Numbered from the stretch's first letter, positions 13,010-24,824 are shown. The stretch: DNA of 64,000 bases from Bradysia coprophila (GCF_014529535.1 NW_023504022.1:5383132-5447131); one strand, 5' to 3'. Notes: generated by a model not told the origin, from the letters alone. Numbers and translations are program-made.

Positions 13010-14085
13010 GTTTTATCCTTGTTCTGATAACGTCAATTTTTTAGAGGTAATTCTTAAACAGTGTTTGGCTTGCCTAGAACCCGGAACCGAGTTCCAGTAT
13101 TTGAGGAACTGTCTGGTTCTACGTTCTTTAGTCTCTGCTTTATTGTGGGAAGATATGTAGTATTGGTTCAGGACTTCAAGGAGTGATTGATGTCGCAATC
13201 TTCGCTAGTTCATCAGCTTTTTCATTGCCTTCGTTCCAAGATGTGCTGGTAGCTAAATTAGTTTCACTGTTGTCGTATTCGCAAGGTGGTTAATTTTCTT
13301 CCAACGCTCTATAGCAGGGCCTACTTTTTGGAAACTAATTTCTTGAATTTCTCGAATTCGAGAAAATTCAAGAAATTCGAGAAACTTCAAGAAACTTGAG
13401 AAATTAGTTTCTTGAAATTTCTTGAATTTCTCGAAGTTTCTCGAATTTCTTGAATTTTCTGGAATTTCTTGAAATTTCTTGAATTCGAGAAATTCAAGAA
13501 ACTTTGAGAAATTCAAGAAATATTCTTGAATTTCTCAAAGTTTCTTGAGCATAGTTAAATTCCACGGCAAAATGAGTTTTGAGCGCTGAATCGCTGTCAA
13601 AGCAAATGTAGCGTCATTTTCATACAAGGAAGCGTTGAAATGTATTTTTTGGTTCACTTTTTCATCGAATCGTTCACTCAAAATTCAAATTTTAGGCACA
13701 CTGACGGCGTGAGAGATTTCTTTATAAGAAATGATGTAACATGCTTCAGTTATGGCTCTTATTTCAGCTGCATATATTGTTCAGTATTTTCAGTATTTGT
13801 TTCAATACATTGTATACCCGCACCAGCGGAATTAGCCATTGATCCGTCTGTGTATAATTTTATGCCAGTCTTCTACAGTCCAGTCGTCTGAGTGGTTGGA
13901 TAATCTGTGTTAGTAACCCTGAGCTAAAGCTAATCTATGCAGATTGCTTAGTATGCTGAGCTTTGCAATTTCTTTAGTTTTTGTTGGACATGTTTTAGGT
14001 TACAGATATGGTTCCAAACGAAGGAGCCGTAAAGAAGGATCGGTCTGATGATGGTGGTGTAAATCTAGTAGAGGACCTAGATGGA
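13010..14085 (-). mobile_element. Decayed LINE fragment: reverse transcriptase end and RNase H
   Basis: The minus strand encodes RPILLYGSFVWNHICNLKHV near 14030, the thumb/connection motif after the reverse transcriptase of Jockey/I/R1-group LINEs. It is followed by IKLYTDGSMANSAGAGI near 13850, which is RNase H with its TDG(S) catalytic aspartate. Beyond an inserted MITE, NEGNEKADELAK near 13220 is the last RNase H motif, and KYWNSVPGSRQ near 13110 is the usual tail. In-frame stops interrupt the reading frame at several places. The homology spans the window segment 13010-14085 with a hAT-like MITE lodged in it. Confidence 0.7.
13313..13548. mobile_element. hAT-related MITE remnant with GAATTC-type internal repeats
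   Basis: It begins CAGGGCCTACTTTTTGGAAA, close to the terminus of the MITE at 9231, and is then filled with self-complementary units of 'aagaaattcgag' and 'ctcgaatttctt'. A matching right terminus is missing, so it is truncated or rearranged. It splits the RNase H region of the LINE at 13010-14085, so it inserted after that LINE. Confidence 0.6.
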
Positions 14086-14302
14086 CCGAGTGATTAGAAT
14101 TTTTGGTGTTTAATGATATGCAACGCAGGAAACAACAATCCAATTAAGTCTATATCCACACATTCCACTCTTTTAGATCTATTGACGTGAAATTAACTTT
14201 TCACACTGAAATGAAATGTGAGGATAAAGTAGAAGGTTCCATGTTGGAATCATTAAAGTAAAAATACCAAATGAAGATGAAACGACACATATACGTAATT
14301 CA

Positions 14303-14509
14303 TCACATATTGATAATGAGTTTTCCGTCTGTAATGGTATAATCTATCAAAATGTCGAGAACGAAATCGATGTGCTTTCCAAGAACAGTTTGGTCCGAAC
14401 CAACGAAAATGAAAGTTTTGTTATAAAACACCGTACCCACGTCACTGTAGCAATTTTCTCGTCGAAGAAAAACTGATGGCTTCTTGCGATGGTTTTTGTG
14501 TTCGTCCAT
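14303..14509 (-). CDS. Unrecognised 68-codon frame, weak candidate
   Basis: A single ATG-to-stop frame whose composition looks protein-like (charged N-terminus, then alternating hydrophobic and polar residues such as VFYNKTFIFVGSD). The ATG context is AGAATATGG. I recognise no family, signal peptide or membrane segment and see no splice partner. It stands alone between LINE debris and AT-rich DNA, so it may be chance or an orphan exon. Confidence 0.2.
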   Translation of the reverse strand: MDEHKNHRKKPSVFLRRENCYSDVGTVFYNKTFIFVGSDQTVLGKHIDFVLDILIDYTITDGKLIINM

Positions 14510-15757
14510 ATTCTATTAAAGAACACATTTATATCGTAACCTTGGGAGCTAAAATTTTCTTAACAATTTGCCATGATCACATGAACTGAACACATATCCA
14601 GTTCTTCTGTATGTAGCTCTATGTACATACAACCCACCTACACAAGACCTATGCAGTGGAGGCACCGTAAAGAGATTATACAGAAGCGGAGACAAATCTT
14701 TTAATAGCAACAATTAAAAAATAATTAAACAAGGTATTCGTGACCCCATTTAGATATATTTTACGAGATATCAAATTCAGGTTGATATTGAGAAAGATTG
14801 CGACCGCGGAAAACCTATTTGAATCTACCAATTCCGATTATACTTTAGAGCGGAGAGGTTGTTTCTTTTCGCTGTTTCAATTCACTTTGTTCCTTTCATA
14901 TATTGAACGTACGACCTAAAAGCCATTACAGCTGATGTTTTTCCTGTTCGCATATTTTTGTGGATTGTGTACAAAACTGTCGGTAGCATCGGTCGTGCAA
15001 ATGCGTGTTAATGTTTAATTATTTCATTCTGTTTTCATTTCTTTTTTCCTTTTGTTTCATTTTTCAGAGCTGCATAATATGCATTATACGATCTAATGTT
15101 GGCTTGATTTACAATAAAAATAGAGGGAATGCTGTGGGAGCGATCTATAACTCATATACAAAGTCAGTCTGAAAAGAAATTTTTCTTCTTACCATCGGTA
15201 CTGTCCTTACATTTTTCAGGTGTAATATTCCACGTTTGAACAAGTTCCGTGTTTCATCTTTTCTTTTAGTCAAAATGTGCGGACGCGAAACTCTTTGTTT
15301 TTACTACAAATTGACTCAAATTGGCAATAGTAATTTGCTAATCGTCTGTTGGAAATTTCCATTTGATTATCATTTCAAAAACACTTGCTAAATGTCGTTG
15401 TACTGTTGGTTGTAAAAAAATAAATTTCGTTCGGCTTTCAAATCTGTTATGCAAATTGTACACTAAGTTATGATAAGAGGAAAAATTGTACCGACGCAGG
15501 TGCGTTCTAATGCGTAAACACATTAGGTATTCAACTACGCCACGAGAATAAAACTACGCAAATCGTAAAGAAGAGGAGACAGTAAATGTTACCTTCTTCC
15601 TTTATGAAACACTATAATATCAAATCAAAGCACGTACAGATTGGAGAATTATATTAAAGAATTCAATCTTGGGTCAAAAACGAAATGAGCTGCCACTGTC
15701 TCACACATTCGTCTATTCTACTAAAAACATTTAGGAAAACACTTGGAAAATTCATAA
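14510..15757. other. Intergenic DNA downstream of the repeat-protein gene
   Basis: No gene, RNA or transposon end was recognised. Confidence 0.4.
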
Positions 15758-15763
15758 TTTATT
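15758..15763 (-). terminator. Polyadenylation signal AATAAA of the repeat-protein gene
   Basis: AATAAA on the minus strand, about 65 bp beyond the stop codon of the secreted repeat protein. Confidence 0.5.
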
Positions 15764-15827
15764 TTGATTCTCTATTTACATCAGAAACGACCGTTTCTGT
15801 TAATGTTTTTATCAACTTACGAATTAC

Positions 15828-17758
15828 TTATCTTCCTCCGATAACGATTTTGATTATGCTGAAGTCATTATCGTGAATATTAATGAGTCCTCCTCCTCCA
15901 TTTCCTCCACTTCCACCTCCCACATTTGGAACGGAGTTAGTTAGGCCACCTACAGCAGAAAGTGGAGACGATCCGCCTCCAGATAGTCCACCCAAAGCAG
16001 AAAGTGGTGAAGCGGCACCACCAGTTAATCCACCCAAAGCAGAAAGCGGAGAAGCACCACCACCAGCTAATCCACCCAAAGCAGAAAGCGGAGAAGCACC
16101 ACCACCAGCTAATCCACCCAAAGCAGAAAGTGGAGAAGCCCCGCCTGCTCCTCCTAATAATCCAGATAAAGCTCCTAATCCTCCTAATCCACCAGATGAT
16201 CCAGGTATAAGACCTCCAAGTAATCCACCCAATGGCAAAGATGACAAAAGATTACCTGTAAAGTTTTGATTTATTCCTTTGGGACTATTAAGTAGATAAA
16301 GTTTACGCACCAAGTGGTAACCCTGCGAGCAGTTGAGGTAGAGCAGATAAAATTCCACACAAAAGATTCACCACCAAACTCAATAACTGACCCAATCCGT
16401 CTAATCCAGGAATTGCAGACGACTGCGAACCTCCTAAGCTGGGTACTAATCCACCTAAAGCAGAAAGTGGAGAAGCACCACCGCCAGTCAATCCACCCAA
16501 AGCAGAAAGTGGAGAAGCACCACCGCCAGTCAATCCACCCAAAGCGGAAAGTGGAGAAGCTCCACCTGCTCCTCCCAACAATCCAGTTACAGCGTCTAGT
16601 CCAGGAACACCGCCGAACAGACCGCCTGATAATCCAGGTAATTGTAAAAGTCCACAGACAAGTGGGCCAATTATTGGAATACTTGATAATAGTTTTACTG
16701 TGAGAGTTAGACTGTTAAATTTCCATTAGTAAGCAATATCAACTTGACACTTACGAGCATCTACTCCTGTTAGATTTGCAATGCCTTGTAGTAGAGCAAC
16801 CACAATGTCCAATACCATTTTAATTAGTTGGTTTAAGCCAGGAACTGCATTTAATGCACCAATCAATGCGGAAAGAAGTCCTAGATGAAAATAATGAGGT
16901 CAACACCAATTTGAAAATGTAAAAATCTAATTGGAGCCGCTACAATCTAGCTCTCACATTTTAGGTCAGTGTTTTATCAATTACCTCCTAGTCCACCCAG
17001 TGCCGGCAAGCCTGACAAAAGACTAGTTAGTCCTCCCAATCCACCAAGTAAATTTCCAGCATTTCCCAATCCTGGAAGTCCACCAAGCAAACTTCCTAAA
17101 TTTCCCAGTCCTGGAAGATTGCCCAAGTTCGGAAGTCCATTTAATGGCAATGCTCCAGTTAAACCGTCCAAGCCGTTTAATGGCAGGCCATTCAGAGGAA
17201 GTCCATTTAATGGCAGGCCATTTAGAGGAAGTCCATTTAATGGCAGGCCATTCAGAGGAAGTCCATCTAATGGCAGGCCATTCAGAGGAAGTCCATCTAC
17301 TGGAAGACCATTTAGAGGCAGGCCATCGACAGGAAGACCATTTAGAGGAAGTCCATCCAATGGTAGGCCATCGACAGGAAGTCCATCTAATGGTAGGCCA
17401 TCGACAGGAAGTCCATCTAATGGTAGGCCGTCGACAGGAAGTCCATCTAATGGTAGGCCATCGACAGGAAGTCCATCTAATGGTAGGCCATCGACAGGAA
17501 GTCCATCTAATGGTAGGCCATCGACAGGTAAATCACCAACTGGTAAATCGCCGACTGGTAAATCACCAACTGGTAAATTATCTAATGGCACTGGAGTGTC
17601 TACAGGTACGGGAAGCGGTACAGGAAGATTTAAGGCTCCAATCTGAATAGAGTTTTTTTTAAATAAAATTGAATTTTGATCGTAATTTATCGAATTGCAA
17701 AATTACTAACATCCACTGCTAGCAAGCACGTCAAAAACCAGAAAATTAATTTCTCCAT
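15828..17758 (-). CDS. Secreted Leu/Pro/Gly-rich repeat protein, 548 aa, five exons
   Basis: Exons are 17758-17711, 17642-16985, 16880-16755, 16697-16311 and 16255-15828. All junctions are GT..AG, phases agree (0,1,1,1), and the total is 548 residues. Exon 1 encodes only a signal peptide, [16 protein letters not shown]. Exon 2 (residues 17-235) is mostly pentapeptides of the form LP(L/V)(D/N)G, more than 30 in a row, after three LPVGD units. It passes into [16 protein letters not shown]-type sequence. Exon 3 is a hydrophobic linker without repeats. Exons 4 and 5 carry a second repeat type, [14 protein letters not shown], in two separate clusters. Mature cysteines are very few. I do not recognise the family. 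The architecture suggests an extracellular structural, elastomeric or silk/glue-like protein; this is inference. Long frames on the other strand mirror the repeats. The exact last codons after LINIHDND are less certain than the rest. Confidence 0.85.
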
Positions 17759-17770
17759 TCTGATATATTT

Positions 17771-17839
17771 CGTCCGGCTCAAAAGAGATCTCGACACGAA
17801 CTGATAAGATCCTTTGCGATTATGCAGAATTTATTTAAA
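17771..17839 (-). promoter_or_regulatory. Core promoter: TATA, initiator and DPE
   Basis: On the minus strand TTTAAATAAA (17839-17830) lies about 30 bp before an arthropod-type initiator, TTATCAGTT, with A+1 at 17802. GGACG at +28 to +32 (17775-17771) fits the downstream promoter element RGWYV. The ATG of the secreted repeat protein follows at 17758, giving a 5' leader of about 44 nt. Spacing of all three elements is canonical; use is inferred. Confidence 0.6.
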
Positions 17840-17844
17840 AAAAT

Positions 17845-20590
17845 AAAAGAAAAATATTTTGTCGATTCACAAAAAGCTGATCAAATTCGAACATTTATGA
17901 ATTTTTAATCAGATATTTTAAATAAAAAACGAAATTAATTTATTTGATTGAATGAAGTGTAAAATATGTAAACAATTAAGCAAACATGTTACGTTCATGA
18001 CCAGACGGTATGGTTCAAATAACATTTGTACCACATAAAAAGTGTACGTAAATGAATTTAATTAACCGTAGGAGCTAAATTTTATCAATTTACTACATTG
18101 AATAGTAAACCTTGTTTTCTGAAAAACTGAATTTAATTAAAAAATTTAGTAAATTTTGTTTTCAACTAAAATAAGATGGTTTAGTCTTTCCGGTTAGCCG
18201 TATTGAAATACCCTTTCGTTAAAACTAACAATTTCTGAATGAACGTCCGATTTTAATCGAAAATCCGTGATCAAGTCAAATAAAGCAGAAAATACCGAAG
18301 AATGAAACCGCTCCCTTCCTGAAGAACCCATAAGAGTCATAAGAGATTTCTAAAGATTTTGTCAATCGATGCTTTTTTCCACTAGTGCGATAAAGGATTT
18401 CCACATATTGTTTCGGACTTAAGATTTGGTCGAAATATCAATTTGTATTTTATGAAGTGCAAGAAATCTTGATCTGTTCTTGTTTAAAAATGGTGTTGCC
18501 GAAATGAAACTGTGGCTTGCATTAGCAATTTCACATCCAATGCTTAAAACAACACCATTTCGAAACTCATTTTTTTTCAGCCTGTGTATTGAGAAGTCTC
18601 TCGGCAAATGTTGCACATAAGCAAGCGCAGATATGTACTAACGAAATTATAAACAAGATGCCATGCGCTATTTGTGTTTCTGTTGAACAATGTGGTCACA
18701 GTGATAGGAGTAATTATTTGTACATCTCTTTACAAGACACTCAGAAATTCTATGGAATACCTTCATTGCTTCTTTATATATACCTTAACCATACGACAGG
18801 CTATGCAAACTATATCACTAATTTGACAGAACAACTGAACTAAGACGCAACCAGGTTCTATTTCAAGGTAAACATTTCCAAAAAAATATTTAATCAGTTT
18901 GTTTCTTGTCGAAAAAAAATTATTTTCGACCTTGAGTTTCGTTCGCATTTGCAAGCTTCTTCATTTACAATATTATCAAATTTATTCGGTGTTATTCTGA
19001 ACAATTTGTTTGCTCTGAATTACTCAATTACTCAACGTTTGCACATTCATTGTTAGGTATTTCTTCCTTTACTTTCGTTTGTAATGGAAAATTCTGACCT
19101 TGTGAAAAAGAAAAAATGAAACTTGCTAACGGAACCCCAAAGCAAATGTAATGTGGATTTCTGAGGCCATACAGTTAAGGAGGTCACGGGAGTCTTTTAC
19201 AAGTTTGTCAATTTTTTGTTGTTGCGATAACCGAATCAGCGAAACAATTTGAAAGAAGCAAACTCATTTCCTTGGAACACTACTCGATCGATCGACGTTC
19301 CTTTCATGTGTCATTTCGTCATCACTGAAAAAATCGATATAAGTAGGTTCTACCAATACCTTCTCTAGCAACCTAATTACATAAGGTGGTAAAAATGCAA
19401 CGTAGTCTTTGCATTCTACAGGTTAAATTAACAGTCTGTGATTCTTCAAAGTAATAATGTTTGCTAGCGAGGGTATTGGTTCTGCACTTTCCTACGGGAC
19501 AGGCTACGGGATTCTTAGTGTCATTGTTAAACATAGACATAAGCAATATTCTGCTACTATGCTAGGTGCATTGAGAACTATTGTCAATGGGTGTGTTTGA
19601 TGAACCATTGGATCCCCAACACCAGTTCTATGTAAGTACTTTTTACAACAAAAGTCAAGTGAACTGTAAATTGCCTTCGTAACTATTAACTGCATTTAGT
19701 AACATAATTAATGAATATCCGCATTCATTTATCCAACATTTTGTTCGCATTTCCTTGTTGAAATTAACGAATCCAAAAATACATGTCGCATAATCGCAAA
19801 TGCAATTATTCTTCTATTAGAATTCGTCATAACCTACGCCAAAAAATCCCAATTTATTTCTCTTTGACTCTTTGTTAGTATGTACAAAGTAATATAACTA
19901 TGTTCTGCTGATATATAAATATCCGTGAGATAGGAACTATATGCACATTATGCGAACTGCAGAAAAAAAAATGTCTTTTCGTTCTCTCATGTCCTATCAT
20001 CATCATCATCGTCATCGGTACAGAATTAAATTTTAACACGTTACAAGTGATCCGATCTATTTTGTATATCGCGCAAAAAAAGGGGCACACCTGTTCCATG
20101 CGTTTCCGTTTGCTTTTGCTGAACATTTACAAAACTGTCATTACAGTTCGATTCGCACGACTTTGGTAAATATGTGCAATAAACGATGCCAACTCGGCGC
20201 AACTTATTAATAATGATTGAAAATGGGTTTTTGATAGAATGTTTTGGTTGGAGGAGAAAAAAAGTGGCATCAGCAGCAATGATATGTCGTTGCACTTTTA
20301 CTTGTTATGTAATTCTGAAATATTTTGTGCATTTCGCAATCAGCATTTTTTTGTTGTTAACAATAACACAAAAATTTAGCGGATTCACTAAAAAAAATCC
20401 CTTTCCGCGGAACTGTCAACTTCTAGGACATTTGATTTATATACAAGAAAATCCAACTTGACGAAAATAATGTTTTTTGTCAAGTTCCATTTTTCTTATA
20501 AAAATACTAAGCGTGGTATACAAGTGGTATATTACCTTGGTATATTACAAAATTTCCCGAAGGACTGTGTAACCACAAATAAGAAGAAAC
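17845..20590. other. Intergenic DNA, no gene seen
   Basis: AT-rich. I found no exon set, RNA gene or strong inverted repeat. A short palindromic phrase 'acttgac..gtcaag' near 20457-20487 recurs near 20948-20985. Confidence 0.4.
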
Positions 20591-20825
20591 TTAACGTTAG
20601 TTACGGCTGACGAATGAAGTCATATATAGCAAAAAACATGATCAAAACAAATGAAGTAAAAGATTTCTGAAATCAATCTAAAATGAAAGCAAAATAAAAT
20701 GAAATTCAATTGAAACCAGACTCGATCATTTTATTTTGCGTTTACCTTATGAAAATCTTAGATCAAATTAAGTAATAGTTTGAATAGTAAAACTGTTACT
20801 ATACTTGTCGTCTGAGACAGGTTAA
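20591..20825. mobile_element. TTAA-type MITE, copy B
   Basis: TTAA at both ends (20591-20594, 20822-20825) with termini CGTTAGTTACGG and CTGAGACAGG. The interior shares 'aaatgaagtaaaagatttctgaaatcaatct' type blocks with copy A but carries an extra palindromic piece ('attttattttgc'). Confidence 0.6.
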
Positions 20826-21104
20826 TTAGGCTGCAAACTACGTTTCAAACTTAGCAAATGTTTCTTTGACTTCGACTCAGGTAAATTATAACTGGTGTAA
20901 GAACTTCGAGGCACCATTCACGGCAATTAATTAGGAGGTATTTTAATACGAAATATCTAACTTGACAAAAAACATAATTTCCGTCAAGTTGCATTTTTCA
21001 TAATAAAATACCAAGTGTTGCAAAAGTTGACAGTTCAGCGAAGTGATGCTGTTTAAGTAGTTGAATTAGTCAGGAAACACATATTATTTTTATAATTTAA
21101 TAAT

Positions 21105-22130
21105 ATTCTTCATATAAAATAAAACAATTAGTCGGGAAACAGACAAAAAATTTTTATAATTTATTTACATTCTTTACACAAAATAGAACAATTCTCCGTT
21201 TACAGAATTTTTTTTACGATAATTCAAATATATTTAAAAAGCATTTTAATAATTTTGTGCGACTTTCTTCTCAATATTTTTCAATATTCAAAAAGACTGT
21301 CAGGAGGCTGTAAGTTTTTTAGAACAGTTTAGAACTTTCATTTACTAACACACACAAACAATAACAAAGGCACATCGAAGCCGTGTTATAACATTGCCGA
21401 TTGTTGTATAAATTTGATGTGAGTTTTGTGGATTTTCATTTCAACTTTAAAAATATAAAATTGTGTTTTTTTCATATGTTGTAGAAGAATTATTTTCTTA
21501 AAATAAGCCTTTTTGTCGAAATAAATTATAAAAAGTCGCTGTTTTTCGACTAATTCTGCGTTTACAGAATTTATTTTACGATAATTAAAATATTTTGAAA
21601 AAATCATTTCAGTGATAGGTTTGTTCCAAATAACTGTAAACCCGAACTTTGACAATACGAACGCCGACGATTTCATCCACAGAGATGAACATAACCTAAA
21701 CGTCAACCAATTTCTTTGAAATTTTTTCGTTAAAATTTTCGTCAACCAGAAAGTTGAGGTTAAGTTGCCTTATGTGGATGAAATTTGACATTTCGAAATG
21801 ACCTTGGAACAAACCTATTTTGCATTACTTTCTATTAAATATTCAAAAAGGCTGTCAAGAGACTGTCAGTAGACTGTCTGTTTTTAGAATAGTTTAGAAC
21901 TGTCATTTACTAACACAAATAAACAATAACAAAGGCACATCGGAGCCATATGTCATAACATAGCTGATTGTTGTTGTTGCTACGTTAAATTTGATGTGAG
22001 TTTTATGGATTTTCATTTCAATTTAATAAATAAAAAATTGCGTTTTTTCCATGTTGTGGAAGGATTATCTTCCTAAAATAGGTTTATTTATCAAAATAAA
22101 TTCTAAAAGATTGCTGTTTCCTGAATAATT
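21105..22130. repeat. Dispersed AT-rich repeat, two direct copies
   Basis: A unit of about 300-400 bp occurs at roughly 21105-21560 and 21850-22130. Shared phrases include 'aacaataacaaaggcacatcg', 'gatgtgagtttt.tggattttcatttca' and 'aaaattgtgtttttt'. A third copy lies inverted at 25680-26055. No ends with target duplication were identified. The minus-strand frame at 21386-21745 lies across a copy and is not conserved in the others. Confidence 0.65.
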
Positions 22131-22505
22131 GAACAGGAGTTTCATCCAAAATACAAGCAATTAACAATTGCAACTGTTTCGGATATTTCTTTTAGTGTAA
22201 CCCGCATAGTCAAGGTATTGGCTTGTTCTAGATGCGGAACGTAAATGTTAAATGAGTCCAGATTGTTTTAGTTTCAATTGTTTGTATTTCCTTTAAATCT
22301 GTGACTTCATTTCACAACAAATTTTGGTTTTCATCTCTAGAATCAACTTAACATTTTATATATTTATATACAAACAGCCCAAACCGGATGAATCACTCAA
22401 AATTGAATTACAATATTTATCTGTCTAGAACGATAATCTCGAGCTTATCCCTCTAGGGAGTTTTTGTTTATCTCGATATATCTTTTCTCGACAGATAAAA
22501 TATGA

Positions 22506-22619
22506 TATGCACCTATTGCCAGACTGTCATTTTTACGTGTAGGCATTATGACCCACGCCTTCGGCTAGGGCAATAATGTCCTACACATCAAAATACCAAT
22601 CTTGGCAACAGGTGCATAA
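22506..22619. repeat. 114-bp imperfect hairpin with CCTTCGGC loop
   Basis: TATGCACCTATTGCCA at the left pairs with TGGCAACAGGTGCATA at the right. An inner stem, GTGTAGGCATTAT with ATAATGTCCTACAC, encloses 'cacgccttcggctagggc'. Probably a MITE; a structured RNA cannot be excluded. Confidence 0.6.
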
Positions 22620-22808
22620 TATATATTTCCTATTTCCGCTTATAATTCGTCTCACATAAGATGTATGTAACGTATCGAGGGAGACACTATCACCAACATA
22701 ATCTGTTTCAAATTTCTGTTAATCTATGTCAGACGATTCTTACTTCATTTTACGTGCATCGGCACTGTCACGTGACCGCCGAAAATCTACGTTTTACGTT
22801 GATGGATT

Positions 22809-22814
22809 TTTATT
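22809..22814 (-). terminator. Polyadenylation signal AATAAA of the CLK-like gene
   Basis: AATAAA on the minus strand, about 64 bp past the stop of the kinase gene. Confidence 0.4.
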
Positions 22815-22877
22815 TTCTATTTTCAACAGAACAACAATTATTTACAACAAATTCACTCGGCTTCTAACAAATTCAAA

Positions 22878-23966
22878 TTAACTTTGTAGCGTATTGAAAA
22901 ATGGATGCTCCAGGGCGTCACTTACAGAAATTCGTTTGGTTGGCTCGTATGCCAACATTTTCTCAATCAGTTCAAATAGGCTTACGTCCTCGTCGGAGTC
23001 ACTAAGCATGTACCCTTCTAGAGGTTTGAAAAAAATTGCAATTTGTTCTTCCATTCCTTCCCAGCCATTCCAGATCCAGTCCAATAATCCGTTTTTAAAA
23101 TGATTTGTTTTTGTCGCATTTATCATCGACAATGGAATCGAACCGAGAGTCTTTTCCATGATGGCCAAATGCTCCCGATCATATTCAGTGTCAAACAATA
23201 CGTGTCCGAAGTAAATCTCGACCATAATGCATCCAATCGACCAAACATCACATGGATGGCTCCATCCTAGCTCAAGTATAACTTCGGGAGCTCGATAATA
23301 TCTTGTTGATACGATTGTGCTGTGTGGGCCTTTGTCTCGTGTGAGGAGACCAAAGTCAATTAAACGGATGTCGGTGCAGTTAAGTCTCCTAACACTGCAG
23401 TTTTTTTCTGAATCGTAAACGGTGGTGTAGTCGGAGTTGACAAATAAAATATTTTCTGGCTTGAGATCCGTGTGAGTCATTCCATGACGATGAAGAAAAT
23501 CCACAGCCTTGCACAATTGATGGGCTATGTGACATGTTTGATCAATCGGGAAGGACTCAAAATTATTTGCACGGATAAAATCGAAAATGCTCTGGCCCAA
23601 CACTGGGAACACGATACATACATATGAGTCGCTGATAAAATTTTCCAACATTTTTATGCACAAACTTTTATTCTGCGGATCCATGCGTGAAATGAATGCT
23701 AGTGCATCGATTTCTGTCATTGCAACTTTGCTCTTGGCCTCGTCATTTTTAATTAGCTTTAGAGCTGCACATTTCCCAGATGTCGTTTCGGTTGCCAGCA
23801 ATACTCGACCAAATGATCCTTCACCCACTTTTTTATCGATTCTGTACGATCCAATCAGTTCACCAGGATTGCAAACCACGTAATCGGCCTCGTCCACACG
23901 AATTTCTTGTTTAACTTCGCCGAATTTGTGCTCCAATTTAACTCTTTTAGCCGGATTTTCACTCAT
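22878..23966 (-). CDS. Intronless LAMMER/CLK (Doa-like) dual-specificity kinase, 362 aa
   Basis: CLK kinases phosphorylate SR splicing factors in the nucleus. One uninterrupted frame covers the whole kinase domain: GEGSFG loop (about residues 48-53), catalytic Lys70 in AALKLIK, Glu85 of helix C, HTDLKPEN with Asp167, DFG at 204, STIVSTRYYRAPEVILELGW, and EHLAIMEKTLG (265-275) as a variant of the family signature EHLAMMERILG. All catalytic residues are present. Absence of introns and of the long SR-rich N-terminus of typical CLKs suggests a retrogene (inference). I chose the ATG at 23966 because it has A at -3. An upstream in-frame ATG at 24047, with T at -3, would add 27 residues. The chosen start places NPAKRVKLE, which resembles a nuclear localisation signal, close to the N-terminus, followed by VKQE, a possible sumoylation site. 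Confidence 0.88.
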   Translation of the reverse strand: MSENPAKRVKLEHKFGEVKQEIRVDEADYVVCNPGELIGSYRIDKKVGEGSFGRVLLATETTSGKCAALKLIKNDEAKSKVAMTEIDALAFISRMDPQNKSLCIKMLENFISDSYVCIVFPVLGQSIFDFIRANNFESFPIDQTCHIAHQLCKAVDFLHRHGMTHTDLKPENILFVNSDYTTVYDSEKNCSVRRLNCTDIRLIDFGLLTRDKGPHSTIVSTRYYRAPEVILELGWSHPCDVWSIGCIMVEIYFGHVLFDTEYDREHLAIMEKTLGSIPLSMINATKTNHFKNGLLDWIWNGWEGMEEQIAIFFKPLEGYMLSDSDEDVSLFELIEKMLAYEPTKRISVSDALEHPFFNTLQS

Positions 23967-24059
23967 ATTGACAGAAAGGTTTGAATCGTAAACTAAACTG
24001 ATTGCAAGGAAGACACTATTCGATTTGACCGTCAGACGCTGTAACATTCAACTGTTAAA

Positions 24060-24820
24060 TGGAAATGGTATGTCGTTGTCTCTCATTATCATTTTACTAA
24101 CACCATTACATAATTAGCCGAAGGTGTATTTAACAAGATTGTTTTTCTCTTTTTATTTATGAAATTAAAAGGGATTTGAACCGGGATTTCCAAATGCATC
24201 AGCAAATTACTTTATGGCAGGCAAAATTCAAATTGTCGCAAACATACCACGATATATATCACACGAAAAGAATGAGAGAGTGAATAGGCAAACCAACACA
24301 AGCATACAATTGTTGTGTCGGTATACGAAATTTTGTCGTACAGATGAAAATTTCCTCTCTCAATGCACTTTCCCTACACGGAGTGATTCTCTCTAAATTG
24401 GATTTTTCGTAAAAAGTCCGATTGACTTTTGAGTGCGTAGTCTAGACTGAAAAGCCAGGTAGGATTTTCGTTTGTTTTATCCAAATTATCCGACATTTTT
24501 AAAAGATGTAACAGGTGTGTGTTTCCATTTAAAAAAAAAAGTTATCAAACTATTTGGGGCAGGTAGTTACAATTGATTTTATACATTTCTCTCTACAATT
24601 GTATTAAACTCATGAACTTCTGGGTCATTAATAATATGTATCGATTTTTCTCTCTATTATGAGAATTTGATTAATTTGATCACGGCAGAGTAAAATAAAC
24701 CAGGCATGAGCGGTTCATTTTCGAAACGTCAAATAAGGGACCTAATACACTGTATGAAAATGAACTCAAATGAATACTGACATAAATTGAAAAATTTTGT
24801 TACTTTGCCGTATCCTATTG
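24060..24820. other. Intergenic DNA upstream of the kinase gene
   Basis: No gene or clear core promoter was recognised. Confidence 0.35.
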
Positions 24821-24824
24821 GGGG

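Noticed and set aside
15883-17650. Plus-strand frames of 82-225 codons over the repeat-protein gene
   Set aside because: They mirror the minus-strand repeats, lack splice and start support, and encode basic low-complexity peptides.
19587-19631. ATG plus 15 codons ending at a perfect GTAAGT donor (plus strand)
   Set aside because: No downstream acceptor exon with matching phase was found, and the exon is too short to stand alone.
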